In this document: positions 41,986 to 51,115 of the stretch, piece after piece | Position numbering within the stretch: position 1 is the stretch's first letter | How the letters are laid out: the number at the start of each line of letters is the position of its first letter | Source of the DNA: CALBTQ01 sp036725605 | Lineage (GTDB): Bacteria > Lernaellota > Lernaellaia > Lernaellales > Lernaellaceae | Assembly: GCA_036725605.1 (NCBI GenBank) | Contig: DAIMDW010000029.1 | Span: 1-64,000 of the forward strand | Reading direction: 5' to 3' | DNA: 64,000 nt | Program-made: the position numbers and the translations under genes | The notes under the pieces: generated by a model | The model's database searches: none | Told to the model about the DNA's origin: nothing | The model's input: only the letters and a program-made list of their open reading frames with translations

Positions 41986-43634
41986 GTTTGATATCCTTTA
42001 TCGTCCTGCTTTCCATCGTGGTCTTCGTGCATGAATGGGGCCACTTCATCACCGGCCGGCTGCTGGGCATCGGCGTGGAACGCTTCGCCATCGGCTTCGG
42101 TCCGGCCATCTTCAAGAAAACCTGGCACGGCGTGGAATACCGCCTGAATTGGATCCCCTTCGGCGGGTACGTGAAATTCGTCGGCGACGAGCCCGGGCAG
42201 CCGGTGCCCGACGAACTGCGTTCGACGGCCTTCAATACCGCGCCGGTGTACAAGCGCGCGGCGACCGCCTTCGCCGGACCGTTCATGAACCTCGTGCTGG
42301 CCTTCGTGCTGTTCTGCGTGATCTTCTTCGCCGGCTATCAGGTTCCGTCCGCCTACCTGGCCGACATCGTCATGGGCAGCCCCGCCGAAGAGGCCGGCCT
42401 GCTGCCGGGCGACCAGGTCGTGGCCATCGACGGCCGGCCGACGCAATTCTGGGACGACCTGGACGAAGCGGTGGCGCATGCCATCGGCCGCACAATCACC
42501 CTGACCGTCGAACGCGACGGCGAGCGGCTGGACATCCCGGTGACGCCCAAGTCCAACGTCGGGATGAACCTGTTCGGCTTCGACGAGGAACGCGGCATCA
42601 TCGGCGTTTCGCGCTACGGCAACCGCGCCTGGGTGGGCGTCAGCGACCCGGCCGCGCCCGCCGCGCAGGCCGGCTTGCAGACCGGCGACCTGGTGTTGTC
42701 GATCAACGACCGGCCGATTACCTTCTTTAAAGACCTCGACCGCCTATTGGGTCAGTTGAACGGACAACCGTTGAAAATCGCCGTCGCGCGCGGCCTGGAA
42801 AACGTCACCTCGCTCGAACCGACCTCCTCGTTCGTCGCCGAAATCCCCGCGAATCCGGAGCAGCCGTACACGTCGATTCACGAACTCGGCATGGCGGTGG
42901 GCGAATTGTTCATTCACGAGGTCACCGCCGACAGCCCGGCCGCCAAAGCGGGCTTCCAGGTCAACGACCGCATCGTGAAGATCAACGGCGAAGAAATTTT
43001 CATGTGGGACGAGTTCACCGCCTTCGTCCGCGAAAACCCGGAAAAACCGATCACGGTCACCGTGTTGCGTGACGGCGGCGAAGTGGACATCAACGCGACG
43101 CCCGAAATGGTGTCCTCGCGCGATATCCTGGGCAACGTCAGCGAGCACGGCTACCTCGGCCTGTCGCCGTTGTTGCAGTACACCGCGCCCAAGATGATCA
43201 CCGAGCGCTATTACAACCCGATCAAAATCGTGCAGCGCGGCTGGCAGGAATCCTGGCGCTGGACGGTGGTCACGATCAAGGGCTTCTACTTTTTGATCAT
43301 CGGCAAGGCGCCGGCGAAAAGCCTGGGCGGGCCGATCTTCATCGCGCAACTGGCCGGCCAGTCGGCGCGCATGGGTTGGGTGCCGTTCCTGTTTTTCATG
43401 GCGGTGATCAGCCTCAACCTGGCGTTCATCAACCTCGCGCCGGTGCCGATCCTCGACGGCGGTCATCTGCTGTTGCTGTCGATCGAAGGAATTCGGCGCA
43501 AGCCGATCAGCGACCGCGCCATCGGCATCGCGCAGCGCATCGGCCTGACGCTGCTGGGCGCGCTGATTCTGCTGGTCTTCTACAACGATCTGAGCCGCGT
43601 CTGGTTCGACATCAAGGATCACTTCCTGCAATGA
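41979..43634 (+). CDS. rseP: RIP-type zinc metalloprotease RseP with three PDZ domains
   Basis: A 551-residue intramembrane site-2 protease. The active-site HEWGH (residues 18-22) is in the first helix, the second conserved Asp is in VPILDGGHLL in the last third, and IPFGGYVKF is present. Three PDZ-like stretches are seen: GSPAEEAGLLPGDQVVAID, AAPAAQAGLQTGDLVLSIND and DSPAAKAGFQVNDRIVKING, one more than the two of E. coli RseP (about 450 residues), explaining the extra 100 residues. It would cut anti-sigma factors after site-1 cleavage, or remove signal-peptide remnants. It overlaps dxr, and its stop overlaps tsaB (ATGA). Confidence 0.95.
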   Translation: MVSLISFIVLLSIVVFVHEWGHFITGRLLGIGVERFAIGFGPAIFKKTWHGVEYRLNWIPFGGYVKFVGDEPGQPVPDELRSTAFNTAPVYKRAATAFAGPFMNLVLAFVLFCVIFFAGYQVPSAYLADIVMGSPAEEAGLLPGDQVVAIDGRPTQFWDDLDEAVAHAIGRTITLTVERDGERLDIPVTPKSNVGMNLFGFDEERGIIGVSRYGNRAWVGVSDPAAPAAQAGLQTGDLVLSINDRPITFFKDLDRLLGQLNGQPLKIAVARGLENVTSLEPTSSFVAEIPANPEQPYTSIHELGMAVGELFIHEVTADSPAAKAGFQVNDRIVKINGEEIFMWDEFTAFVRENPEKPITVTVLRDGGEVDINATPEMVSSRDILGNVSEHGYLGLSPLLQYTAPKMITERYYNPIKIVQRGWQESWRWTVVTIKGFYFLIIGKAPAKSLGGPIFIAQLAGQSARMGWVPFLFFMAVISLNLAFINLAPVPILDGGHLLLLSIEGIRRKPISDRAIGIAQRIGLTLLGALILLVFYNDLSRVWFDIKDHFLQ

Positions 43635-44317
43635 AAATTCTGGCGCTGGACACCTCGACCCGCGCCGGTTCGGTCGCGTTGCGCGACGGCGAACAAATCG
43701 TCGCCGCCACGCTGCTTGACGTTACCGCCACGCACAGCGAACGGCTGCTGCCGGCGGTCGAACGCTCGCTGGCCGACGCCGGCTGGACCATCGAAGACCT
43801 CGACCTGATCGCCTGCGCGAAGGGACCGGGCAGCTTCACCGGCCTGCGCATCGGCCTGGCCACGGCCAAGGGCATCGCCTTCGCGATCGACCGGCCGCTG
43901 GTGGGCGTCAATAGCCTGGAAGCCACCGCGCTCGGTTTCGCTTACGGCACCGCGACGATCTGCGCGATGATCGACGCGCGCAAACGCCAGGTTTTTGCCG
44001 CCCTCTTCGCGCCCGACGGCAAGGGCGGTCTGCAACGTTTGAGCGAGGACGCGTCGGTCAAGGCCGGCGAGTTCGCCGCGAGCGTCGAAGGTCCGTGCCT
44101 GTTCGTCGGCGACGGGGCGCAACTTTTCGCCGAACAGATTCACGCCGCCAAGCCCGATGCGCTGTTGGTCGAGCCGGCGGTGTGTTATCCTCGAGCCATG
44201 GGCGTCGCGCTGTTGGGCGCACGGTTGTTCGCGGCCGGCGAACGGGGCCTGGTGGCCCATTACGTGCGCGCCTCCGACGCCGAACTGAACCCGAAATTCG
44301 CCGTGAAGGAGGATTGA
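43631..44317 (+). CDS. tsaB: tRNA threonylcarbamoyladenosine biosynthesis protein TsaB
   Basis: A 228-residue protein of the ASKHA fold, the inactive partner of TsaD needed for t6A37 of ANN-decoding tRNAs. It starts MKILALDTSTRAGSVAL with AKGPGSFTGLRIGLATAKG in the centre, both diagnostic. The stop of rseP and the start overlap (ATGA), so translation is coupled. The C-terminal part is variable, as usual. Confidence 0.95.
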   Translation: MKILALDTSTRAGSVALRDGEQIVAATLLDVTATHSERLLPAVERSLADAGWTIEDLDLIACAKGPGSFTGLRIGLATAKGIAFAIDRPLVGVNSLEATALGFAYGTATICAMIDARKRQVFAALFAPDGKGGLQRLSEDASVKAGEFAASVEGPCLFVGDGAQLFAEQIHAAKPDALLVEPAVCYPRAMGVALLGARLFAAGERGLVAHYVRASDAELNPKFAVKED

Positions 44318-44544
44318 TGTCGGTACACAAGGATCCTGAAATCCTGCGTCTGGCGGAACATCATCCGGAGCTCGACAAGCTGCTGACCGAGCACGCGGAG
44401 CTTGACAAAAAGGTGGCGGCGCTGGATAAACGCCACGTGCGCACGCCGGCCGAAGACCTCGAGCGCCGCCGGCTGAGCAAGCTGAAGTTGGTCAGTCGCG
44501 ACCAGATCGCCATACTGGTCGCCAAGATCAGACGGGAACAGTAA
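44317..44544 (+). CDS. YdcH family (DUF465) small protein
   Basis: A 75-residue, charged, mostly helical protein (HHPELDKLLTEHAELDKKVAAL ... LSKLKLVSRDQI) matching the DUF465 helical hairpin. GAAGGAGG lies ahead of the ATG, which overlaps the tsaB stop by one base (TGATG). The role of the family is unknown. Confidence 0.85.
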   Translation: MSVHKDPEILRLAEHHPELDKLLTEHAELDKKVAALDKRHVRTPAEDLERRRLSKLKLVSRDQIAILVAKIRREQ

Positions 44545-44612
44545 AAGCAACTACGATTTTAACCGACGTTATCGGTGCGTGGGTCACCGTACATCGTGAA
44601 GAGCAAGAGACT

Positions 44613-45278
44613 ATGCGCAATCAAAACACACCTATTCTACGCGAAGGCTGGCCGTTCATCGCCATCTCCACCCTCATTCTGTTGATCTTCATCGTCTTCC
44701 GCCTGCCGCTGTGGCTGACGCTCCCCTGGCTGGCGTTGACGGTCTGGATCGTCGCCTTCTTCCGCAATCCCGATCGACCGATCGCCATGGGCGACGAGGC
44801 GATCATCTGCCCCGCCGACGGCGTGGTCGTCGCGGTCGAGGAAATCGACGATCCCACTTACGGCATGGGCCGTTGCAAGCGCGTGTGCATTTTCATGAGC
44901 CCCTTCAATGTACACGTCAATCGCGTGCCGGTCACCGGCACCGTGAAAAAAATCCGCTATCGGCCGGGTCGGTACTATGTCGCCTCGGACGAAAAAGCCT
45001 CGGAACACAACGAACAATGCGCCATGGTGCTCGAAACACCCGGCGGCAAGCACGTGGCGGCGGTGCAGATCGCCGGCATGCTCGCCCGGCGCATCGTCAC
45101 CTACCCCCGCGAAGGCGAGAACCTCGTCAAGGGGCAGCGTTACGGATTGATCCGTTTCGGGTCGCGCGTGGATTTGTATTTACCGCTGGAAGCCGAAATC
45201 GACGTGGTCAAGGGCGATCGCGTTTTCGGCGCCTCCAGCGCAATCGGGAGATTGCCGGATGGCGGAAACGAACGATAA
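44613..45278 (+). CDS. psd: Phosphatidylserine decarboxylase (short form)
   Basis: A 221-residue enzyme forming phosphatidylethanolamine. It has two N-terminal membrane segments, then CPADGVVVAVE, FMSPFNVHVNRVPVTG, the histidine-rich KASEHNEQ region and the GLIRFGSRVDLYLP stretch, where self-cleavage at Gly-Ser (Ser184) yields the pyruvoyl cofactor. It belongs to the short class common in bacteria with adjacent pssA, and overlaps pssA by 20 bases. Confidence 0.95.
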   Translation: MRNQNTPILREGWPFIAISTLILLIFIVFRLPLWLTLPWLALTVWIVAFFRNPDRPIAMGDEAIICPADGVVVAVEEIDDPTYGMGRCKRVCIFMSPFNVHVNRVPVTGTVKKIRYRPGRYYVASDEKASEHNEQCAMVLETPGGKHVAAVQIAGMLARRIVTYPREGENLVKGQRYGLIRFGSRVDLYLPLEAEIDVVKGDRVFGASSAIGRLPDGGNER

Positions 45279-46173
45279 AGCCAAGCCGAAAACCAAGCAA
45301 AAGCTCCGCAAGCGGTTGCAGCGGCGCAAGACGATCGAAGAGCAGGTGCCGATGATCGGCGAATGCGTGGACGAGGCGGGCGAGATTCCGCGCGAGGGTC
45401 CGCGCAAAGGCTTTTACATTCTGCCCAACCTGCTGACCACCGCGAGTTTGATGCTCGGTTTTTACAGCCTGTCGATGTCGTTCGGCGCGTTCATCAGTCC
45501 GAAACCGGACGTCAGCTATTTCATTCGCGCGGCATGGGCGATCTTCGCCGCGTTGATTTTCGACGGTCTCGACGGTCGCGTGGCGCGCCTGACGCGCACG
45601 ACCAGCCCCTTCGGCATGCAGTACGATTCGTTGTCCGATCTGGTCAGTTTCGGCGCGGCGCCGGCGGCGCTGATCTACAACTTCGCGCTGCGCTGGGGCG
45701 TCAAGCCGGGCCTGGGCTGGGCGGTGGCGTTCCTGTTCGTCGTGTGCGGCGCGTTGCGCCTGGCGCGGTTCAACATCACGACGGAAAATCTGCCCAAGGG
45801 CGTGTTTCAAGGATTGGCGATTCCGGCCGCCGCGTCGGTGCTGGTGTTCACCGTGCTGTTGTTCCACGACATGAACTGGCTGACCGAGCAGGGCACCGCG
45901 CCGGTGTTCTGGCCGCTGCTGATCATGACGATCGTGCTGGCGCTGCTGATGGTCAGCAAGTTCGAGTATACATCCTTCAAAACGTTCGACATCCACAAAC
46001 GTCGTCCGTTCGGGATGTTCCTGTTTATCATCGTGCTGTTGATCGTCGTATTCGAGGAACCGGCCAAGACGTTGTTTATCGGCACGACGGTTTACGCCTT
46101 GTCCGCGCCGGTCAAATGGTTTTTCTCGACCCGGCGGAACCGGCAAACGCCGCCGGATGTCCAACCAGCCTGA
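45259..46173 (+). CDS. pssA: CDP-diacylglycerol-serine O-phosphatidyltransferase
   Basis: A 304-residue inner-membrane enzyme of the CDP-alcohol phosphotransferase family. The signature D-G-x2-A-R-x8-G-x3-D-x3-D is seen as DGRVARLTRTTSPFG followed by MQYDSLSD. An N-terminal basic stretch of about 45 residues precedes PNLLTTASLMLGFYS. It makes phosphatidylserine, the substrate of the psd product encoded just before it. Confidence 0.95.
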   Translation: MAETNDKAKPKTKQKLRKRLQRRKTIEEQVPMIGECVDEAGEIPREGPRKGFYILPNLLTTASLMLGFYSLSMSFGAFISPKPDVSYFIRAAWAIFAALIFDGLDGRVARLTRTTSPFGMQYDSLSDLVSFGAAPAALIYNFALRWGVKPGLGWAVAFLFVVCGALRLARFNITTENLPKGVFQGLAIPAAASVLVFTVLLFHDMNWLTEQGTAPVFWPLLIMTIVLALLMVSKFEYTSFKTFDIHKRRPFGMFLFIIVLLIVVFEEPAKTLFIGTTVYALSAPVKWFFSTRRNRQTPPDVQPA

Positions 46174-46205
46174 ACCGAAAAAACACTCTTTGCGGAGATT
46201 CTCTG

Positions 46206-47228
46206 ATGGGCAAGAAAAAGACTTATAACGTCGCAGTGGTCGGCGCTACCGGCGCCGTGGGACAGGAAATGCTCAAGGTGCTCGCCGAGCGCAAGTTCCC
46301 CATCGACCGCCTGGTGCCTTTGGCCAGCAGCCGTAGCGCCGGCGAGTTGGTGACCTTTGCCGACCGCGAAGTCGTCGTGCGCGAGCTCAAGGCCGACAGT
46401 TTCACCGGCATCGACATCGCGCTGTTTTCCGCCGGCGGCTCCATCAGCCAGGAATTCGCGCCCCATGCCGCCGCGGCCGGCGCGGTCGTGGTGGACAACA
46501 CCGCCGCTTTTCGCTTTGAAAAAGACGTGCCGCTGGTCGTGCCCGAGGTGAATCCCGACGCGCTGTCCGGCTACACGCAGCGCAACATCGTGGCCAATCC
46601 GAACTGCTCGACGATCCAGATGGTCCTCGCCCTCAAGCCGCTGCACGACGCCGCGAAGATCAAACGCGTGGTCGTGGCCACCTATCAGTCGGTGTCCGGC
46701 GCGGGCAAAGAGGCGATGGACGAACTGGCCCAGCAGTCGATCAACCTGTTCAACCAGAAGCCGGTCAAGCCGCACGTGTTCCCCCATCAGATCGCCTTCA
46801 ACTGCCTGCCGCACATCGACGTCTTCCTGGAGAACGACTACACCAAGGAAGAGATGAAGATGGTCTGGGAAACCCAAAAAATCCTGGACGCGAAAATCGA
46901 CGTGTCGCCCACGACCGTGCGCGTGCCGACCTTCGCCTGCCACGCCGAAGCGGTTAACATCGAGTTCGTCAAGGAGATCACGCCCGATCAGGCGCGGCAG
47001 TTGCTGCATTCGTTCCCCGGCATCGCGGTGGTGGACAATCCCGACAAGAACGAGTATCCGCTCAACGTCATGGCCGCGGGCACCGACACCGTATTCGTGG
47101 GCCGCGTGCGCCGCGACGAAACCGTACCCCACGGGCTGAACCTGTGGGTCGTCGCCGACAACCTGCGCAAGGGCGCGGCGACCAACGCGGTGCAAATCGC
47201 CGAGCTGCTGATCGACAAGTATTTATAA
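46206..47228 (+). CDS. asd: Aspartate-semialdehyde dehydrogenase
   Basis: A 340-residue NADPH enzyme of the aspartate family pathway (lysine, diaminopimelate, threonine, methionine). It shows VAVVGATGAVGQEML, FSAGGSISQEFAP, the catalytic Cys134 in VANPNCSTIQMV, TYQSVSGAGK and VPTFACHAEAVN. It is the last gene of the operon that started with pyrH. The ATG at 46206 has GGAG upstream. Confidence 0.97.
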   Translation: MGKKKTYNVAVVGATGAVGQEMLKVLAERKFPIDRLVPLASSRSAGELVTFADREVVVRELKADSFTGIDIALFSAGGSISQEFAPHAAAAGAVVVDNTAAFRFEKDVPLVVPEVNPDALSGYTQRNIVANPNCSTIQMVLALKPLHDAAKIKRVVVATYQSVSGAGKEAMDELAQQSINLFNQKPVKPHVFPHQIAFNCLPHIDVFLENDYTKEEMKMVWETQKILDAKIDVSPTTVRVPTFACHAEAVNIEFVKEITPDQARQLLHSFPGIAVVDNPDKNEYPLNVMAAGTDTVFVGRVRRDETVPHGLNLWVVADNLRKGAATNAVQIAELLIDKYL

Positions 47229-47274
47229 CCGCAATTCCATTGATTTTTATACCGGGTTATCTTATAAGTAACGG

Positions 47275-50200
47275 ATGACCTCGGTGCACGTAAAACAACG
47301 GGATTATTATATCGACTTCGCCAAGGGATTGGCCTGCCTGCTCATGGCCGCCGGCCACACGCAGTACTATACGCTCTGGCATCCGCACTCCGGTTTGGAT
47401 TACACGATTCTCTGGCTGATCGCCGAATTCGCCATCCCTCTGTTCTTCATGGCCTCGGGCATCAACGTGGTCACGCAGGTCGAGCGGATGAAGGTCGACG
47501 CGTCGGCCCGACCGACGATCGCCTACCTCGGCTCGATCGCCTGGCTGTTCTTCCTGGGCTTCGTCTATTCGCTCAACCGCCGCACCCTGGGGATGATGGA
47601 CCTGTTCCACTGCGTGGCGATGGGCACCGCCGTGGCCTACATCGTCGCGCGGCGCGCCTGGCCGACCTGGAGCATCGTCACGCTGGCGCTGGGTTCGTTC
47701 GCGCTGGCGGCGTCGTTCTCCTACGATCCGATCCCGATCACCAAAGAGATGATCGACCTGACCTCTTTCATCAGTATGAAAAGCGCGACCACGCACATGA
47801 TCATGGCCGACATCTACCACAACGCCGTGCTCGGTTTGGCCTGGTGGCGACGGTTGCTGTACGTCCACTTCGCCTTCGTACCCTGGGTCGGATTGTTCAT
47901 GCTGGGCGTCGCGCTCAAACGTGTGTATCGCACCAAATGGGAAGCCGTGTTGTGGATCCTGGGACTGACGATTTTCGCCGCCGGGTTGTTGATTCCCTTC
48001 ACACCGCCGCGCGGCGACGTCGGTTTCTTCCTGCGCGGCAAGGGCGATTACGTCACCCGCCTGCTCTTGATGGGCCTGGTGACGATGATCCCGCTGATGC
48101 GCTGGTACAAACACAGCCGCCGCGGCCTGCGCGGCATGACCGAGCTGATCGGCAAGGAATCGTTCGTCTTCTTCGTTTGCCACTGGGTGGTGATCGAAAT
48201 GTCGGCCAGTTTCTTTTACATCTTCAAAGGCTTCAACTGGTGGCTGGTTTGGGCTGTGCAGATTCCGCTGAACATTTACGTGTCCTATCAATTCACTCGG
48301 GCGATGGCCCGCTGGCGCGACAAGACGATCAAGAAAAAATTCTATCCATTTTTATGGTTTGGCATTTTATTGGGTTTTGGCATAATTACGCTTGGCTTTT
48401 ATGTGGCGCATAATTTACCGATGCTCAAGCTGTTCAGTTATCCGGCTTCCGTCGCCATTGCCATGGTCTGGCCGGTGGGTCGAAATGCAATCAGTTTCCT
48501 GACCTACCGCAAACAACTGGCGCAAATGAAAAAGCCGAAGAAAGACAGCGCGCCGGCCGCTAAAACCGTAGCGGCGCCGGCGAAACCTGTGGAGACGAGA
48601 ATGAGCGAAGAGGAAAAGAAACCGACCGCCGAACCGATTGCCGAAAAAACCGCCGAACCGGCGCCCGCCGCGACTGCGCAGTCGCCCGCGTCGCCGGAAA
48701 AAGAACCGGCCAAACCCAAGCCCAAACGTGATTGGACGGTCAAGCGCGTCTTCGTGCTGACCATCCTGTTGCTGCTGGTCGCCGGCATCTTCAACGGCTC
48801 GGCGAAACCGGTCGACGACGCCTACATCACCTTCCGTTTCGCGGAAAACCTGGTGAACGGAAACGGGCTGTCCTACAACCCGGGCACGATCGTCGAAGGC
48901 TTCACCAGCATGGGACAAGTGTTGCTGATGGCCCCGATCATCATGATGAACAAACGCATGGCCTACATGGGATCGATCCTCCTCGGCCTGCTCGCCTGGG
49001 CCGCCGTCGTGGCGTTGGTGTGGCGGTTGATTCGCCGCGAGCGGGGCGATCAGCCGCTGGATCGTCCCGAGTGGTTCACGCTGATTTTCCTGGCGATCTG
49101 CAACCCGGCGGTCATCTGGTCGTGGTCGGGCATGGAAACGACGATCTTCTCCCTGTGTTGGATCGCCGCCTGGGCCGTGCACCTGCGCGAATACGACAAC
49201 GACGAATGGCCCTGGCAGTCGGCGCTGATCACCTTCGCCGCCGGACTGTTCCATCCCGAAGGCATCCTCATCGCCGCGGTGCTCGGACTGTCCTGGTTCC
49301 TGCCGTTGCGTAGCGAGCGGATGAAAAAAGGGTTGGCTTACCTGGCCATCGCCGTGGGCCTGTTCGGCCTGTACTGGCTGTGGCGCTGGCAGTACTTCGG
49401 CTACTTTTTCCCCAACACGTACTACACGAAAGTCGGCGGCAGCATCCTGCTGGGCAAAGGACTGCGCTATCTGATCATCGGCGCGCTGTCGAGCATCGTG
49501 CCGTTGTACATGATCTTTTTGCTTATCGTGCGCCGTAGCGATCCCACGCCCTGGCCGCGTTGGCTGAAGCTGTCGTTCGGGATGATCGGCGCGGTGCTGC
49601 TGTTCAACTTGCTGGTCGGCGGCGATTACTTCTCCTACCAGCGCTTCCTGCTGCCCGCCTTCCCCTTCACGCTGCTGGCCACCTGGTATCTGTGGACGCG
49701 GCATCGCAAGGCCAAGGCCGAGGAGGAGGCCGAGGAAGCCGAGGAGCGCGAGGACGAGGACGAGGAAGCCGGCGAGCGCAAGAGCCATCCGCTGCTGTGG
49801 TCGGTGATCATCGTGATCCTGCTCAACTTTTGGGGCGGATTTTTCCTCCTGCAGGGAAAAGCGCACAAGATGATCCAGAGCGTGGTGCCCGAATTCGCCG
49901 CCGTGGGCAAACACGTCGCCCGCGTCATGCCGGAAAAGTCGTCCATCGCGACGATCCCCATCGGCGCGCTCGGCTTTTTCAGCGAGCGTAAAATCATCGA
50001 TATCGCCGGGCTGACCGACAAGCACATCGCACACCTGGATATCGAAACCGGCGAGCGTAACGTGGGCCATGAGAAATTCGATTACGACTACGTCTTCGAG
50101 AAAAAGCCGACCGTGATCATGCAACTGCCCGCGCTGTTCCCCAAATCGAAGGAAGGGTTGCAGGAGTGGATGATCAAGACCTCGCTCAACCCCATTCAAT

Positions 50201-50673
50201 ACAACATCTACGATTACGATAAGCTTAAAAAGGAATATTACCTGGCTTGGTTGCCGGTGAGAAAGAAGGTTGTTCGTACGCGCGGCAAAGCCAAGCCCGA
50301 GGTGGTCATGCACGGCGCGTTCGGCTACGTGCGCAAAGACAAGCTCGGCAAAAAGGGCTACAAGGCCTGGGAAGCGCTGCCGGCCGCCGAGGCTTATCGA
50401 CCGTTCCGCGAAGTGCCCGAACTGGTCAAGAAAAACCCGCTGCTCGACAAGAACCTGGGCGTCTGGTCGTTCAAGGGCGGCGAGAAAACGGGCAAGAAGA
50501 AATTCGCCCCGGGCCAGGAACAGCCGTCCGCCGATCAGGCAACGCCTGAAATGCCGGCCGAGCCGATCGAGGTGCTGCCCGACGTCGACGCGCCGCCTGC
50601 CGATGAGGCTCCGGCTGAAGCACCTCCGACTGCTGAAGCGACTCCGACTGAGCCGGCTCCGGCAACGGAGTAA
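47275..50673 (+). CDS. Fusion: membrane acyltransferase (DUF1624/HGSNAT-like) plus GT-C glycosyltransferase
   Basis: An 1,132-residue membrane protein with two parts. Residues 1-420 form about nine to ten hydrophobic segments beginning RDYYIDFAKGLACLLMAAGHTQYY, the His-containing first helix of heparan-glucosaminide or OpgC-like acyltransferases. A Pro/Ala/Glu-rich linker (about residues 425-490) follows. Residues 490-880 are a GT-C polytopic region with DDAYITFRFAENLVNGNGLSY, the first-loop acidic motif of lipid-phosphate-sugar-dependent transferases, and a long acidic loop. The final 250 residues are soluble, ending in a Pro/Ala/Glu tail. An in-frame ATG at 48601 has GGAG upstream, so the second half might also be made alone. 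It may modify envelope glycans or lipids; substrates are unknown. A strong terminator follows. Confidence 0.75.
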   Translation: MTSVHVKQRDYYIDFAKGLACLLMAAGHTQYYTLWHPHSGLDYTILWLIAEFAIPLFFMASGINVVTQVERMKVDASARPTIAYLGSIAWLFFLGFVYSLNRRTLGMMDLFHCVAMGTAVAYIVARRAWPTWSIVTLALGSFALAASFSYDPIPITKEMIDLTSFISMKSATTHMIMADIYHNAVLGLAWWRRLLYVHFAFVPWVGLFMLGVALKRVYRTKWEAVLWILGLTIFAAGLLIPFTPPRGDVGFFLRGKGDYVTRLLLMGLVTMIPLMRWYKHSRRGLRGMTELIGKESFVFFVCHWVVIEMSASFFYIFKGFNWWLVWAVQIPLNIYVSYQFTRAMARWRDKTIKKKFYPFLWFGILLGFGIITLGFYVAHNLPMLKLFSYPASVAIAMVWPVGRNAISFLTYRKQLAQMKKPKKDSAPAAKTVAAPAKPVETRMSEEEKKPTAEPIAEKTAEPAPAATAQSPASPEKEPAKPKPKRDWTVKRVFVLTILLLLVAGIFNGSAKPVDDAYITFRFAENLVNGNGLSYNPGTIVEGFTSMGQVLLMAPIIMMNKRMAYMGSILLGLLAWAAVVALVWRLIRRERGDQPLDRPEWFTLIFLAICNPAVIWSWSGMETTIFSLCWIAAWAVHLREYDNDEWPWQSALITFAAGLFHPEGILIAAVLGLSWFLPLRSERMKKGLAYLAIAVGLFGLYWLWRWQYFGYFFPNTYYTKVGGSILLGKGLRYLIIGALSSIVPLYMIFLLIVRRSDPTPWPRWLKLSFGMIGAVLLFNLLVGGDYFSYQRFLLPAFPFTLLATWYLWTRHRKAKAEEEAEEAEEREDEDEEAGERKSHPLLWSVIIVILLNFWGGFFLLQGKAHKMIQSVVPEFAAVGKHVARVMPEKSSIATIPIGALGFFSERKIIDIAGLTDKHIAHLDIETGERNVGHEKFDYDYVFEKKPTVIMQLPALFPKSKEGLQEWMIKTSLNPIQYNIYDYDKLKKEYYLAWLPVRKKVVRTRGKAKPEVVMHGAFGYVRKDKLGKKGYKAWEALPAAEAYRPFREVPELVKKNPLLDKNLGVWSFKGGEKTGKKKFAPGQEQPSADQATPEMPAEPIEVLPDVDAPPADEAPAEAPPTAEATPTEPAPATE

Positions 50674-50691
50674 AACAAATCACGTTCAACA

Positions 50692-50727
50692 CCAAGGGCG
50701 CGCCATGGCGCGCCTTTGGCGTTTTTT
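50692..50727 (+). terminator. Rho-independent terminator
   Basis: A 13-bp stem (CCAAGGGCGCGCC with GGCGCGCCTTTGG, one G-U) with a 2-base loop, followed by CG and six T. It lies 19 bases after the fusion gene stop. Confidence 0.85.
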
Positions 50728-50767
50728 AGCCTCCAGCCCGAATGTGATGATCTTGACAAAAGGATAG

Positions 50768-50868
50768 CCCTCATCCCCGGCCCTTCTCCCCCGGGGAGAA
50801 GGGAGTCCAGGTTGCCGACTCCTACCCTCTCCCGGGGGAGAGGGTCGGGCGCAGCTCGGGGTGAGGGC
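50768..50868. repeat. REP/BIME-like paired palindromic element
   Basis: Two palindromes (CCCTTCTCCCC with GGGGAGAAGGG at 50781-50803; CCCTCTCCC with GGGAGAGGG at 50825-50844) lie inside outer arms CCCTCATCCCCG and CGGGGTGAGGG. From memory this matches the extragenic CCCTCACCCC ... CTCTCCC family found in many proteobacteria, arranged as an inverted pair. Confidence 0.7.
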
Positions 50869-51115
50869 GAAAAAGCATTGCTTCGCCAGATCACCGCCGC
50901 GCCTTTGTTATTTTTCGGCCGCGTAAACAAGCGCCCGCGAGCACGGCGCGCGATTGATCCTCTTTGAATCAGACCCGATTTTCCGCCGCGTACCTTGACA
51001 GCGAAAGGGGCGGCTCAGTAGACTGCCGTACACCTTGGGAGAGCGCCGGCGCGATGTTTTTTCGTCGTCGCGCAAGTCTTTTCCTTTCGCTTTTTGGCGA
51101 CCGCCGGAGGTCACG

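Larger units (their letters stand above)
50674..51115. other. Intergenic region with palindromic repeat element
   Basis: About 440 bases: terminator, then the paired palindromic element at 50768-50868, then about 240 bases without recognisable features before the lipoprotein gene at 51116. Confidence 0.6.

Noticed and set aside
45363..47228. 621-codon ORF joining the asd frame to upstream sequence
   Set aside because: The first 281 codons are a shadow of pssA; Asd starts at 46206 with GGAG and a normal N-terminus.
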